From the NCBI RefSeq assembly GCF_032362555.1, contig NC_083534.1, forward strand, positions 4,392,001-4,456,000: 64,000 nucleotides of DNA. The letters run 5' to 3'. This document shows positions 12,214 through 24,100 of the stretch, piece by piece. A program made the translations under genes and the position numbers. Below the pieces are notes generated by a model. The model did no database searches and was not told the origin of the DNA. It saw nothing but the letters and a program-made list of their open reading frames with translations. The stretch's first letter is position 1, and each line of letters starts with the position of its first letter. The stretch comes from Amyelois transitella (taxonomy: Eukaryota > Arthropoda > Insecta > Lepidoptera > Pyralidae).

Positions 12214-12378
12214 ATAGTGACTCGCGTGGCCTCGCACCGGTAGCATTGAGTATAGATATTAACCTTCCTTAGAAAACCCTGTTTCCAACATTTCTAACAG
12301 GAATAAAAAATGTCAACAAATTTCTGAGACTAGCGCAACATAAAGACAGAGAAAATAGAGGACTTTACTTATGTAGTG
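12214..12378 (-). mobile_element. Helitron-like family C copy
   Basis: Shows GGCCTCGCACCGGTAGCATT, TTTCTGAGACTAGCGC and TTATGTAGTGATG, in the order seen at 10767-10960. Confidence 0.55.
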
Positions 12379-12683
12379 ATGTATGAGAGAGAGATATTTA
12401 ATAGCGCACAATTCCAGAATTATTTGCACGGCAACACTGACACAAAATGGAAATGGCGCGAATCGATACCAGCTGAAAGGTCATGAACTCACGACCCACA
12501 AAAGACGTGACTTTTACGTAAATATGATAACAAATGGCAAAGGAAATAAATGTGATATGTTACTTAAGCCAAACATTATCTCCCTTGATCAAATCAACCA
12601 ACTTCCAACTAGCCAACTTCATTATGACTGCATACAGCGTCTTACAAATATATAAATATATAATCTACAGTTAACATTGGCAG

Positions 12684-12878
12684 ATCAATATCTTTCCCAT
12701 TGATGTCGTTAAAGGCGACTAAGTGATAGGCTTATAAACTTTGGATTCCTCTTATCAGCGGTGGGTTATAGCTTCCTGTCATTATATGAATCTCATCTCA
12801 ATTCCATCATAAAGCCATATAGCTGAAAGTGGCCTCTTAGTCTGTACAAGACAGGGATATAGACGTGACTATAACATA
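12684..12878 (+). mobile_element. TATG-tailed SINE, head truncated
   Basis: Plus-oriented body from CCATTGATGTCG to GATATAGACGTGAC. It is tail-to-tail with the next copy. Confidence 0.75.
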
Positions 12879-12882
12879 AACA

Positions 12883-13050
12883 TACATACATACATATAGT
12901 CACGTCTATATCCCTTACGGGGTAGACAGAGCCCGAAAAGACTGAATGGCCACGTTCAGCTGCTCGGCTTCATGATGGAATTGAGATCCAAATAGTGACA
13001 TGTTGCTAGCCCATCGCCTAAAGAAGAATCTCAAGTTTGTAAGCCTATAT
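12883..13050 (-). mobile_element. TATG-tailed SINE, head missing
   Basis: Begins with (CATA)n abutting the tail of the previous SINE, so the pair forms an inverted repeat. Confidence 0.75.
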
Positions 13051-13107
13051 AAACATTTATGTACATAAATCAAGGTAGGTAGCTACTTATGACTTAGATA
13101 ATTTAAT

Positions 13108-13276
13108 CAGGGACGTCCTGCCAAAAGGTCATGTCAAGTGTATCAAAAAAAGAGCTTGCATGAAGGTTATGAATGTGGATGAAGCGAAAGACGAGGTACG
13201 AAGGGATTGTGGCAAGTGGAAAGATGTAGTATCTGCCTACCCCTCCGGGAAAGAGGCGTAATAAAATGTATGTATA
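13108..13276 (+). mobile_element. RTE-like LINE 3' fragment
   Basis: Runs from GGACGTCCTG through GATGAAGCGAAAG to CTACCCCTCCGGGAAAGAGG and ends at GCGTAATAAAATGTATGTAT. Confidence 0.75.
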
Positions 13277-14020
13277 TATACGTAACCCGACCATAAATGC
13301 CTTGCCAAATTTTTAAACTTCTATCTTTTGGCAAAGCCAGTGCATATTTTTACGAGGCATGAGGAAATCCCTAACTCTTCAAACTACACACATACATAGC
13401 ATTGTATTGTCATACTGCCAAAAATAACTTTGAAATTATGTTGATTCCGGCTTAATGTCGCGCCAAAAAAAATTTGGGAATACTTACATTGTAAATAACA
13501 ACTTAGAAACTTAGAAATCATATTTTTAAGCGATGGCCTATAAAACCTGTTACTATACTTAATTCTCAAATTCTTCAATTACATCTTTTTATTTATTCAT
13601 AAATACATACAGACTTACAGACAGACGCATCAAAATTACATCAATGCTAGTCAACAACAGATTACCTGAATCAGATTTGCATCGCCGAAGTGGGATTTGA
13701 ATATGTGACTACGCGAATCACGCGTTTTTGACCGGACATATTACCTACCGATTCGAATACCGACAACACTGACCTTCAACCTTCCTGCTATCATCTCAAA
13801 ACATGGTCGGATATTGCTGTTCTCAATATTTCCCTCTAACAGCATACACTTTCTTGAATCCTTAAAAGTGCGATCTATATTTAAGGTATCGTTTAGTTAT
13901 ATTTTCACATTCGAGAAATCGACAGACAACCACGCTTTCATCTTCATTACGATAGATACAAATACTCAGACCAATTGTTTAATATACTTAGTTTGTATTG
14001 TGCAACCTCTTTTCTGTTTT
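13277..14020. other. Intergenic; right part is the hAT target repeat
   Basis: No gene seen. The last 60-100 bp resemble, in reverse complement, the sequence at 59473-59560 and mark the repeat into which the hAT-like element inserted. Confidence 0.4.
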
Positions 14021-14028
14021 ATTCAGAA

Positions 14029-16315
14029 TAGTGTCCGACCGAAGGTCTATTTTTGGCCGAAGCCGAAGCCGAAGCCGATTAATCGGCTATCGCCACAACC
14101 TTCGGCCGAAGCCGAAGCCGAAGCCGAAGGTTTATATTCTCTCAGCACTCAGTAATTAATTTCGTTCAATATTGTCTACTAGCTACAATTAATATTAAAA
14201 TTATTTCAAACCCTCAATATTGAAGGTTTATATATTGACTGTCTCATATAGAAGTTGATGATATATAATAGAGATGGTTGGTTTAGAGATAAATAAAAGT
14301 TTGTGATTTTGTGATTTACATGGGTACATAAATAAAATCACGCCTCTTTCCCGGAGGGGTAGGCAGAGACTACCTCTTTCCACTTGTCACGATCTCTGCA
14401 TACTTCCTTCGCTTCATCCACATTCATAACTCTCTTCATACAAGCTCGGCGGTTTCGGGTACTTTTGACCTGACCTTTTACCAGGACGTCCTTAATTTGA
14501 TCAAGATACGTTCGTCTAGGTCTTCCCACTCCGACCTTTCCCTCCACACTCTCCTTGTATATCTGCTTAGTCAACCTGCTTTCATTCATCCTTTCCACAT
14601 GACCGAACCATCTTAACATACCCTTTTCTATTCCTGTACCTACATCTTGTTTCACATCACAACATTCCCTTATCACGCTGTTCCTTATCCTGTCACTCAA
14701 TTTCACACCCATCATACTCCTTAACACTCTCATTTACACTGCATTTATTCTGCTTTCATGCTTATTTTGCCATACCCAACTTTCACTCCCATACATTAAT
14801 GTCGGGACCAACACGCCCCTGTGCACAGCCAGTCGAGCCTTTTTGGATAGTTTCTGACTGCTCATAAAGGCATGCAAAGCTCCATTCACCATGTTCCCCA
14901 CGTTCACTCTCCTTTGAATATCACTATCATATTTGCCATCTGATGTAAACTTTGATCCTAGATATACAAACTCTTTCACTTGCTCAACTTTTTCTCCTCC
15001 AATCAAAATATTACATGATGTCATTTCTTTCTCCATTTCAAAAACCAGTGTTTTAGTTTTACTTACGTTCACTTTCATTCCTTTCTCTTTTAAAGCTTCA
15101 TGCATACAGTTTACCATCTCCTGTAACTCTTCCGCTGATGACGCCAGTATAACCTGATCGTCGGCATAGAGCAGACATTTGACGAGTAACTCATTCATCC
15201 TTAATCCACTTTCAGACTCTTTCAAATCTGTCCAACAACTATCCATAAATAGGTTGAACAGCCACGGTGACGCCACACATCCTTGCCTAACGCCTTTCTC
15301 AATCTTAAACCACTCAGTGTGCGCTCCGTTTATCCTGACACAAGCACTCGAATCCTCATATAAGGATTTCAGTGCTCGTATTAAGAGACTGCTCACCCCA
15401 TGCATAGAAAGTGCTGACCACAACGCATTCCTCTCAATTCTGTCATAGGCCTTTTCCAGATCTACGAATGTGCAATAGACTTTATGACTCTTGGCCAAAA
15501 ACTTTTCGGCTATGCACCGCAAGGAAAAGACCTGATCAGTACATCCCATTCCCTTTCGAAATCCCGCTTGAGCATCCCATATTTTGTCATCAGTTTCATT
15601 CCTGACTCTATTAATCAATACCTTAGCATACAATTTGCCGACGACGCTAAGCAGGCTTATAAGTACCACGATAACTTTTGCAGTCCAGCTGTGACCCTTT
15701 TCCTTTGTAAAGTGGCACGATAACAGCCTTACACCAATCTTTTGGTACTCGGCCCCTTCTCCAACACAAATTGAAAAGGCAGTACAACTGTCTAGCTACG
15801 ACGCCTTTTCCTGCTTTTAGCATCTCGACCGACACTCTATCATACCCAGCAGCCTTACCCGCTTTCATACTCTTAAGTGCTTCCACAATTTCGAACATTT
15901 CAATTTCGCCTTCCATCTCATTCTCTTTTTCTTCGCTACAGCAGAAATCTTTACTACCTGATTTACCTACTGGTTAAAAATAATGATTTGATTTCTTTAT
16001 TATGTAATTGAATTACAGTAATTCACAAATTACAATTAGACCAATCAGTCTTTGTTTTACTCGACTAGACCAAAACTAGACTAAAAAATAAAATAAACAA
16101 ACACTAACTTCTAAATGTGATATTTTGACAGTGACTCCCCGTCGCCTCATGACTTTCGTAACAGTTCGTTCAATCTCGACGGTCGCTCGGACCTTCGGCG
16201 AAACCTTCGGCTTCGGTCGGGGTTTGGGCCGAAGCCGAATGTTTCGCCGAAGGTGGATTTTTTGGCCGAAGGTGGCCGAAGCCGAAGCCGAAGCCGAAGC
16301 TTCGGTCGGACACTA
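14029..16315. mobile_element. Non-autonomous hAT-like DNA transposon carrying a LINE
   Basis: The terminal inverted repeats begin TAGTGTCCGACCGAAG at 14029 and end in the reverse complement at 16315. They are flanked by an 8-bp direct duplication, ATTCAGAA, at 14021-14028 and 16316-16323. Eight-base duplications and TAG-type termini fit the hAT superfamily. Both subterminal regions (14041-14135 and about 16180-16300) are packed with GCCGAA units, which may be transposase-binding repeats. No transposase frame of its own is seen; most of the interior is an inserted RTE-like LINE. An empty site elsewhere in the window (59473-59508) supports the boundaries. Confidence 0.85.
14318..15960 (-). mobile_element. 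RTE-like LINE, 5'-truncated, RT and C-terminus
   Basis: Minus-strand frames from 15916 down to 14338 encode reverse transcriptase motifs: DRVSVEMLKAG, KDWCKAVIVPLYKGKG, AQAGFRKGMGCTDQ, FVDLEKAYDRI, GVRQGC, LLYADDQVIL and LGSKFTSDG. The C-terminus follows with LRWFGHVERM and VGRPRRTYLDQIK and closes YPSGKEA*. LRWFGHVERM-type ends are typical of RTE-group LINEs. The frame is broken at least twice (near 15650-15670 and at 14733/14734) and the endonuclease is missing. The 3' end sits at low coordinates (GCGTGATTTTATTT on the minus strand). A TGATTTAC is found at both edges (about 14310 and 15961) and is a candidate target duplication. The whole copy lies inside the hAT-like element and is therefore younger than it. 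Confidence 0.85.
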
Positions 16316-16323
16316 ATTCAGAA

Positions 16324-17120
16324 TGTGTCATAACTGGCCAGTTACAAAAAAGAAAAAGAAAATTTCTAAATGTGTATTTGATTATTTTTTACAATTTAAT
16401 ATCTAGTACAAATCAAATTGTTTTAACATTATTGTATCAATAAGTTCAGCGGTTTATTACAGTGCATACCTATTTAAAGTTAAACCAAAGTGCAGTTTTA
16501 CTTCATCCCAAGGAGCATCCCCAGTTTATTTCCATATCTAAGTTTTACTTTTTATAGAGTGCTTTAACGTATCAAACACCAATTTTTATATGTAATAGGT
16601 TCGAGCGAGAACTATCGCTCCCGCTAAAAAGAGATAGGAGACAAATACCGTAATACTAGAAATATCATGACTTTAAATTCACCCAGACTTCTATCTAATT
16701 GAAGATAATGAATCAAGGTCCGCATTGCGACAGGCGAGATAAGTCTAATCAGGTGTTAGATATATTACCAACACACTTATATACATACAACTAATTATAC
16801 TTACTATTATAATTACGCCCTTGTTATGCCTCTTTCCCGAGCGGGTTAAACGTTATGATTGGAACATCTACATATTACTAGCGTACCGCCACGGCTTCTC
16901 TCGTGATACAAACATATTATAACCTATACACCCGCTGGTAATGCACCTTTTAACGATAAAAGAATTCTCATTAACGGTTCAGTATTACCGAAGATTTGCC
17001 ATAACAAACAAACAAAACAATCAAATACTAACTTGGTATTTTAGAAGATTACTCACTTATTTTTCGTCACGGTCAGGACAAAAGCAAGCAAAGCAAGCGA
17101 GATGATACAAATATTAAAAA
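16324..17120. other. Intergenic, AT-rich
   Basis: The first 30 bp continue the repeat that hosts the hAT insertion (AACTGGCCAGTTA). Nothing coding is recognised beyond it. Confidence 0.35.
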
Positions 17121-17325
17121 CTAGAGGCCGCCCGCGACTTCGTCCGCATGGAAACCCTATCAATCCCGCGGGAACTCTGGGATAAAAAGTAGCCTATGTG
17201 TTATTCTGGGTCTTCAGCTACCTACATACCAAATTTCATGGTAATCGGTTCAGTAGTTTTTGCGTGAAAGAGTAACAAACATCCATACATCCATACAAAC
17301 TTTCGCCTTTATAATAGTAGTAGGA
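17121..17325 (-). mobile_element. Helitron-like family B copy
   Basis: Complete: CTAG at 17121, a GC hairpin (CCCGCGACTTCGTCCGC), a body with AAATTTCATGGTAATCGGTT and GCGTGAAAGAGTAAC, and an end at ATAGTAGTAGGA. A related copy supplies the DPY19 stop codon at 49911. Confidence 0.75.
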
Positions 17326-17406
17326 TGTTCTGTAGATTTGAGTATACTTAGCAGACAAATTTTCTAACTTATTTCTTTCTCAGAACAATTACAAAGTTTA
17401 AGAATA

Positions 17407-17632
17407 GTGCCGTGTGGTTCCATGGATATCGTAAAAGAGGACTAAGGGATAAGCTTATAAACTTGGGATACTTCTTTTAGGCGACGGACTTGCAACCTCT
17501 TTTCACTTTACATGAATCTCAATTCTATCAGTAAGCCAAACAGCTGATCATGGCCTATCAGTATTTTCAAGACTGTCGGCTCTGTCTACCCCGCAAGGGA
17601 TAAAGACGTGTTTATTTGTATGTATGTATGTT
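17407..17632 (+). mobile_element. TATG-tailed SINE with short internal deletion
   Basis: Head GTGCCGTGTGGTTCC runs directly into ATGGATATCG, so about 40 bp behind the head are missing. The tail is TATGTATGTATG. Confidence 0.8.
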
Positions 17633-17883
17633 TAATAATAACCCGTGGATCTGAATAACTGTATTATAAAATCAATCTTCAAGAAACAGTGCAACTGTCT
17701 CAAGAAATATTAAGTAAGTACTCTTTTCAGTAAAAAAAAATCAATGCACTGCGGCAGACAGCCGACCGATGCGATGCTTACGTAAGTATTGTCGTAGTGG
17801 ATTGTGGAACTAACACAGTCGCACCCGTGTCGACTAAAAAATTGACTCATTTCACAATCCCCGCACTAATAGAAAAAAGAATA

Positions 17884-18098
17884 GGACCAGTGTCTCTTTC
17901 CCATGGGTGTCGTCAAAGGCGAGTAAGTCGGATAGGTTTATAGACTTGGGATTCTTCTTTTAGGCGACGGGCTAGCAATCTCTCACTTTATATGAGTCTC
18001 AAACAGCTGAACGTCGCCTATCAGTATTTTTAAGACGGCTCTGTCTACCTGTGTGTCTATCTGTGTCGGGATTTAGCCGTGATTATAAGTATGTATGT
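17884..18098 (+). mobile_element. TATG-tailed SINE, diverged
   Basis: Body from AGGACCAGTGTCTC to the TATGTATGTAT tail; head lost. Confidence 0.7.
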
Positions 18099-18106
18099 AT
18101 TTCACA

Positions 18107-18210
18107 AATAATCATAACATCTCCATCCCTTTAGAGGTTACACAGATCTAACAGTCTTGAAAAGTCTGAAAGGCCACGATCAGTTATATAAGGCTTAATT
18201 ATGTAATAGC
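18107..18210 (-). mobile_element. TATG-tailed SINE, old tail half
   Basis: Recognised by GAGGTTACACAGATCTAAC and GAAAGGCCACGATCAG. Confidence 0.5.
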
Positions 18211-18214
18211 ACAG

Positions 18215-18455
18215 ATTACCCCAGGGAAAGGTCGGAGTGGGAAGACCTAGACGAACGTATCTTGATCAAATTAAGGACGTCCTGGTAAAGGGTCAGGTCA
18301 AAAGTACCCGAAACCGCCGAGCTAGCATGAAGAGAGTTATGAATGTGGATGAAGCGAAGGAATTATGCAGAGATCGTGGCAAGTAGAAAGAGGTAGTCTC
18401 TGCCTACCCCTCCGCAAAGAGGCGTGACTTTATGTATGTATGTACCCCAGATTGG
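18215..18455 (+). mobile_element. RTE-like LINE 3' fragment, one of the longer
   Basis: Runs from AAAGGTCGGAGTGGGAAGAC (corresponding to VGVGRPRR in the LINE protein) through CTTGATCAAATTAAGGACG to GACTTTATGTATGTATG. Confidence 0.85.
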
Positions 18456-18466
18456 GGGTATCATTA

Positions 18467-18640
18467 CTATGATCACGTCTTCATACCTTTACAAGGTAGA
18501 TATATCCCACAGTCTTGAGACGACTGAAGACCAGGATCAGTTATATAAGGCTTAATTGTGTAATAATGACAGGACATATAGCACAATTAAAAAAAAAAGA
18601 GCAATTCTAAGTTTACAAGCTTTTCTCTTAATAGTAGTAG
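18467..18640 (-). mobile_element. TATG-tailed SINE, diverged
   Basis: Shows ACAAGGTAGATATATCCCAC and ACCAGGATCAGTTATATAAG. Its divergence resembles the copy at 18107-18210, so the two may form a subfamily or a local duplication. Confidence 0.55.
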
Positions 18641-18824
18641 TTAAGTAGTAGTTACTTAAAAGTAAAAGTCATTACATTCTGAACGAGAAGAGCGCAACAG
18701 CTGACACAAGCTATGTTTATTTCTTTGCCAGACCAATATGGAAGACAAGAAATTACAATTAAAATCTTTTAGTTATATGATTTAGTTAGTGTACAAAATT
18801 TTAATAAGTACGAATTAATTTAAA

Positions 18825-18950
18825 GAGCTTGCATGAAGAGACTTATGAATGTGGATGAAGCGAAGGAAGTATGCAGAGATCGTGGCAAGTGGAAAGATGT
18901 AGTCTTTGCCTACCCCTCCGGGAAAAGGCGTAATTTTATGTATGTATGTA
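18825..18950 (+). mobile_element. RTE-like LINE 3' fragment
   Basis: Runs from GAGCTTGCATGAAGAGAC to AATTTTATGTATGTATG. Confidence 0.8.
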
Positions 18951-19998
18951 AGTACGAGAGATGCCAACACCGCTTCGATTAAATATACTTATTCTCGATA
19001 TAGTCACTACATCTCTTTATTATACTGTGGTATTCATACGAAAACATTGTACGAAGATCACAGTACAGAATTTTCTGCTGAGAATTTACTATGAAGTTGT
19101 AACGTCGAACGTACGCAATTACGTGTGTAATTAGATTAATTAGGTAACTATTATGATGATTTTGCATGATTTACTGACATCAAATTGACAAGGTTTAATT
19201 TGACTAGGTATGACAGAAAATTACTTTGCGATTAAAGTTTAGTAAGAAGAAGTAAGTGTATTGTAAGCATAAAATGAATGACATAGGTACACTGAACTAA
19301 ACAAGTCAGGTATTACATAAAGTGACTACCGGCTGTCCTCCGCAACCTTTGCAGGGGAACTTAACCCATATCATCATATACCTACATCATTTTAAAAGCT
19401 GCACTAGCAGAATGTACCTAGTTTCTATAGTCATAAACAAATGTCTTTTCAAAAAAAAAAAGCAACATTAAACTAGCCGACAAGAGCCAGCACAATTTCA
19501 ATTTATAACATCCTACGAATGTAAAAAAAAAGAAACATTAAACTAGCCTACAAGAGCGAGCACAATTTCAATTTAAAATTATAACATCCTACGACTGTAA
19601 AAAAATACTACGATTGTCTATCGGCCTTCCAATCATTCAAAAAAAGAACATCTCTCCCGTTATATAACTTTTCAAACCGTTTGACCTGCGCGTTGACCTT
19701 GCGCTACTTACCGCGCAGTATTGGCGCGAAGCCAGTAATCCCGTTTGGGACGGAATTTGACTGTGCCCTTTGTTATGTAACTTAAAAATATATCACGTGA
19801 CTATTTTAAGATGCAATGTGTGCTATTAAAATTAGATTAGTCTCTTCCAGTTTGACGTCGTCACTAGTGAGTAGGTATATTTGGGTGACAATGAATATAA
19901 AATTGGAGATGTTGTTAAATCAATGAGATTAACGTTTATTGGTTTTCGTAGCCTGTCAGTTTCCAGGTGACTGGGTTAGAAATTAATCGAATACACTA
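18951..19998. other. Intergenic with a short tandem duplication
   Basis: No exon recognised. A 70-bp-period duplication lies at about 19451-19605 and is listed separately. Confidence 0.35.
19451..19605. repeat. Two-copy tandem duplication, about 70 bp period
   Basis: ACATTAAACTAGCC, ACAAGAGC.AGCACAATTTC and ATAACATCCTACGA occur twice in the same order, with a few differences between the copies. Confidence 0.7.
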
Positions 19999-20264
19999 TC
20001 TATACTAATATTATAAAGCTGAAGAGTTTGTTTGTTTGAACGCGCTAATCTCGGGAACTACTGGTTTGAAGTGAAAAATTATTTTTGTGTTTAATAGACC
20101 ATTTATCTAGGAAGGCATAAGGCTATATAAAATCACGCTGCAACTAAAAGGAGCAAAGAAATAATGGAATATGTGAAAAAAACGGGGAAACTTATTTATT
20201 CTTGAGGGCTTCAATGATGCCCAAAATAACTATTCCACGCGGATGAAGTCGCAGGCGCAGCTAG
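19999..20264 (+). mobile_element. Helitron-like family A copy
   Basis: Begins TCTATACTAATATTATAAAG. The body carries GAACGCGCTAATCTC and CATTTATC, and the end is a GC-rich hairpin followed by CAGCTAG|T. TC start, hairpin, CTAG end and no terminal inverted repeats fit a non-autonomous Helitron. Confidence 0.8.
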
Positions 20265-20351
20265 TTACATTATAATTGAGAAGTCTTCCTTAAGGGGCAA
20301 GTGACCACTAAGTTAAAACCCAATCAGTATCAGTCTTTTGTGAACATAATA

Positions 20352-20522
20352 AATATAATCACGTCTATATCCCTTGCGGTGTAGACAGAGCTAACAGTCT
20401 TGAAAATACTGATAGGCCACGTTCCGCTGTTTGGCTTACTGATAGAATTGAGATTCAAATAGTGACAGGTTGCTAGCCCGTCGCCCAAAAGGAGAATTCC
20501 AAGTTTATAAGCCTTTCCCTTC
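20352..20522 (-). mobile_element. TATG-tailed SINE, partial
   Basis: Tail and body; ends at AAGCCTTTCCC without the head. Confidence 0.7.
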
Positions 20523-20664
20523 TATGAATGCAGTAATGTATCTAAATCATAAGGTTCAGCCTCCCGTCATCACTACCTCATCTCAGAATAAGGCGTTCTA
20601 TAGCTGCCTACGAAAAAGGTACTTAATATTGGACATAGAATAAAAAACAAATAAAACTTAACTC

Positions 20665-21154
20665 ACATAACTTTATTTAAATAATATAATACAAGTTCTA
20701 CATTAGTTAAAGTTTTTTATCTGCATTAAAATACACTCGAATTGGAATGACACGCAAGTATCAACTTTTCTTAGTAGTAACGATGACTCAATTATATTTG
20801 ATTTCTTATAATTTGTTACAAAATATTGCGAAATATTAATTACAATTTTCTTTATTTTTTTTAAAAATCCACTAAAGTACAAATTAGTTTGCTATACAAA
20901 GTGCCGTGTTTTAAAAAAACATAATTAGGAATAAAACGTTTCTACAGTATCCGGCACGAAAGATTGTAAATCTATAATCAATGCAAATAAAAATTTTGAA
21001 TACCGAATATCTTCCGACCTTATATTTTTTAATTCATTAATTTCAGCGACATATATTTCGAATTTGATTATTTCATTCTTTTTTTTTTTAACATCGTACA
21101 TATATTAATTATAGTGGGTTGGTAACACTTAAAATTAAATGCGCACACGCAGGC
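20665..21154 (-). terminator. 3' UTR of V-ATPase subunit e with poly(A) signal
   Basis: AATAAA on the minus strand (TTTATT at 20672-20677) lies about 480 bp beyond the stop codon at 21155. The stretch is AT-rich and repeat-free, unlike everything around it, as expected of a maintained 3' UTR. Confidence 0.6.
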
Positions 21155-24100
21155 TTATGCTGTAGCGGGATTGCCCTGGAAAGAAGAAAAAAAACAATAT
21201 TAATTTAACAAAAATGTATGTACACACATGCTTTTTATTAAGACTGCCCAGTTTAAAGAAATTAAATAATTAAATATAGACGGGACAGATTACACAGATT
21301 GAGTTAGCTTCGAAGTAAGTTGGAGACTTGTGTTACGAGATACTAACTCAACGATACTAAATTTTTTAATAAATGCTTTATATAGATAAATATCCATGAT
21401 CCTAGACCAACAAAGAAACTTCGTTTCTCATCATGCCGTGGCCGGGATTCGAACCCGGGGCCTCCGGTGTCTAAGACAAGCGCACTGCCGCTGCGCCAAA
21501 TAGCCCAAAGAAAATGGTTTTAGGGATCCCCGGGGCGGTGAAGAGGGATACGCAAGTAACAAACGCACATTCTTATAAACTTTCGCGTTTATAGTATTAT
21601 ATGAATGAACGAATAATCGTTCATTCATATAATCACGTCTATATCCGTTGCGGGGTAGACAGAGCCAACAATATTGAAGACACTGATAGGCTACGTTGAG
21701 CTGTTAGGCTTAATGATAAATAAAAAAATTTTATTCATGTAATAATAGGATACTTCATATCGCTTAATTGTCAAATCTTTTGGTTTCACAACATTGGTTG
21801 ACGTCAAATAAATTACTAAAAACTAAGTTTACTGCCGCTTCCGATGCTTCAGTGCAGAAGAAGCGGTTACATCCTGCACTGCAGCATTTTCTTCAACGTC
21901 AACTTCACAAGTATAGAATTGATGGAATTGAGATTCAAATAGTGACAATTCGTATCGCCTAAAAGACGAATTCCAAGTTTAAAAACAATTCCCTTATAAG
22001 AAGGATGTATTATTCAGTTTAAAAAAAAATCTTTAGTTCTAATAACAAAGTAAACGCATTGTTTTAAATGACAGCCGACCGTGGCACTGGTTCGCTAGGG
22101 CGGCGCGCAGCCTTGATTCTAGACCATCTAAATATAAAGTCTCGTATGTAGACATGACCGCTACTAATGTTGTACGGTATGACGCTCTTCGTTTTACGTA
22201 AGGCGATTTATAGTAATCTATACTATACTAATATTATAAAGCTGAAGAGTTTGTTTGTTCGTTTGAACGCGCTAATCTTAGAAACTACTGGTTCGGATTG
22301 AAAAATTCTTTTTGCGTTGAATAGAGCATTTATCGAGGTAGGCTTTCGGCTATATAACATCACGCTGCAACTATTAGTAGCGAAGACATAATGGATAATG
22401 TGAAAAGAATACTATTCATCCTTGAAGGCTTGAATGGCAATGATGCCCAAAATAACTGTTCTACGCGGACGAAGTCGCGGGCACAGCTAGTATATATATA
22501 TATATTTATATAATCATTGACGAAATATTTTTTTAAGGCAGAACTGACTGTAATAGTGGGATAGGGCTGGCCTCTTCGAACTTTTGAAGACCGAATTGTG
22601 AATGTTCTAGAAAAGGATATGTTAGCAATACTCGTAATCGTCAAATGTGTATTAAAGAAAATAATGAGTGTGGAGAACGTGTGAGAGGTCCGTTAGGACC
22701 GTAGCAAGTGGCAACATATAGTCACGACTATATACCGTGCGGGGTAGACAGAGCCAACAGTCTCGAAAAGACTAAAAGGCCGCGTTCAGCTTTAAAGCTT
22801 CATGGTGGAATTGAGATTCAAATATTGACAGGTTGCGGGCCCATCGACCACAAGAGGAATTTAAAAACCTATCTCTTAGTCTCCTTTTACTATATACATG
22901 ACATAAATTTAATTTATTGAAATGCAAAATTGACGTGAAAAAGTGCCTTCGAATGGATATTTTCTGAATAAAATATTGATTTTGTACGTATTACGAACGA
23001 ACGAAAATCGTTGTGACTTCATAGTACGGGACTTTATTATGTAAAAATAAGATTTTCAGCTCAACACGTGTTAGCTATTAATCAATTTAAGAGCATATAC
23101 ATTTACTATGCCGTGTGGTTACCGGCACTAAATCACAGAACCACTACGTCTCTTTCCCATGGATGTTGTAAAAGGCGACTAAGGGATAGGCTAATATACT
23201 TGTGATTCTTCTTGTAGGCTATGCCGGCAACCTGTCACTATTTGAATCTCAATACCTACTGCTGAACGTGGCCAGTCAGTCATTTCAATTGGTGCCGTGA
23301 ACCACACGGCACTTTGCTGTGAATTTGGTGTAGGTTGATGTGCCGTTGACTGTACCAGACCAGCATTGTAAGCTTTTACCAGATAAATCGTATTCCCTTA
23401 GTCGCCTTTGACGAAAACAAACAGATACAAGTAATCCTCTTAAAATGTCAGGACCACACAACATTATTAGAAACAATAGTTCTAGAGATGGGCCGAGTAC
23501 TGTTAATACTCGGTACTCGGAGTACTAAGCGGGTTTTTTCATACTCGTACTCGGCGGAATAACTCGGTTTGAATGCAATATATTTAGATAATAATTAAGT
23601 ACTACACTCAGTAAATACATACATACATATGATCACGTCTATATCCCTTGCGGGGTAGACAGAGCCAACAGTCTTGAAAAGATTGAATGGCCACGTTCAG
23701 CTATTTGGCTTAATGATAGAATTGAGATTCAACTAGTGACAGGTTGCTAGCCCATCGCCTAAAAAAAAATCCCAACTTTGTCAGCCTATCCCACTCAGTA
23801 AATCGTTAATTAAAAAGGCCTCTCAAAACCGCTGGCTCTGTCTACCCCGCAAGGGAAATAGTCGTGACCATATGTATGTACATTTAGACAATAATAGTGC
23901 GTCAATACTGTACCGGCTCTGAGCGAGGCCTCCACAATAAGATCACATGAATGTTAAAAATAATTTGGTTCCGAAATGCGATGGTATACTGACGGGTATA
24001 CAGATGTGTATAGATATAGTCGCCGAGTTATTGTTTACTAGCGACAAGCCCCGGCTTTGCACGGGTTACATCTATACTAATATCATTAAATTTATTTGTT

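Noticed and set aside
14041-16316. Open frames with EAEAEA or KPKPKP runs
   Set aside because: Translations of the GCCGAA arrays in the hAT-like element.
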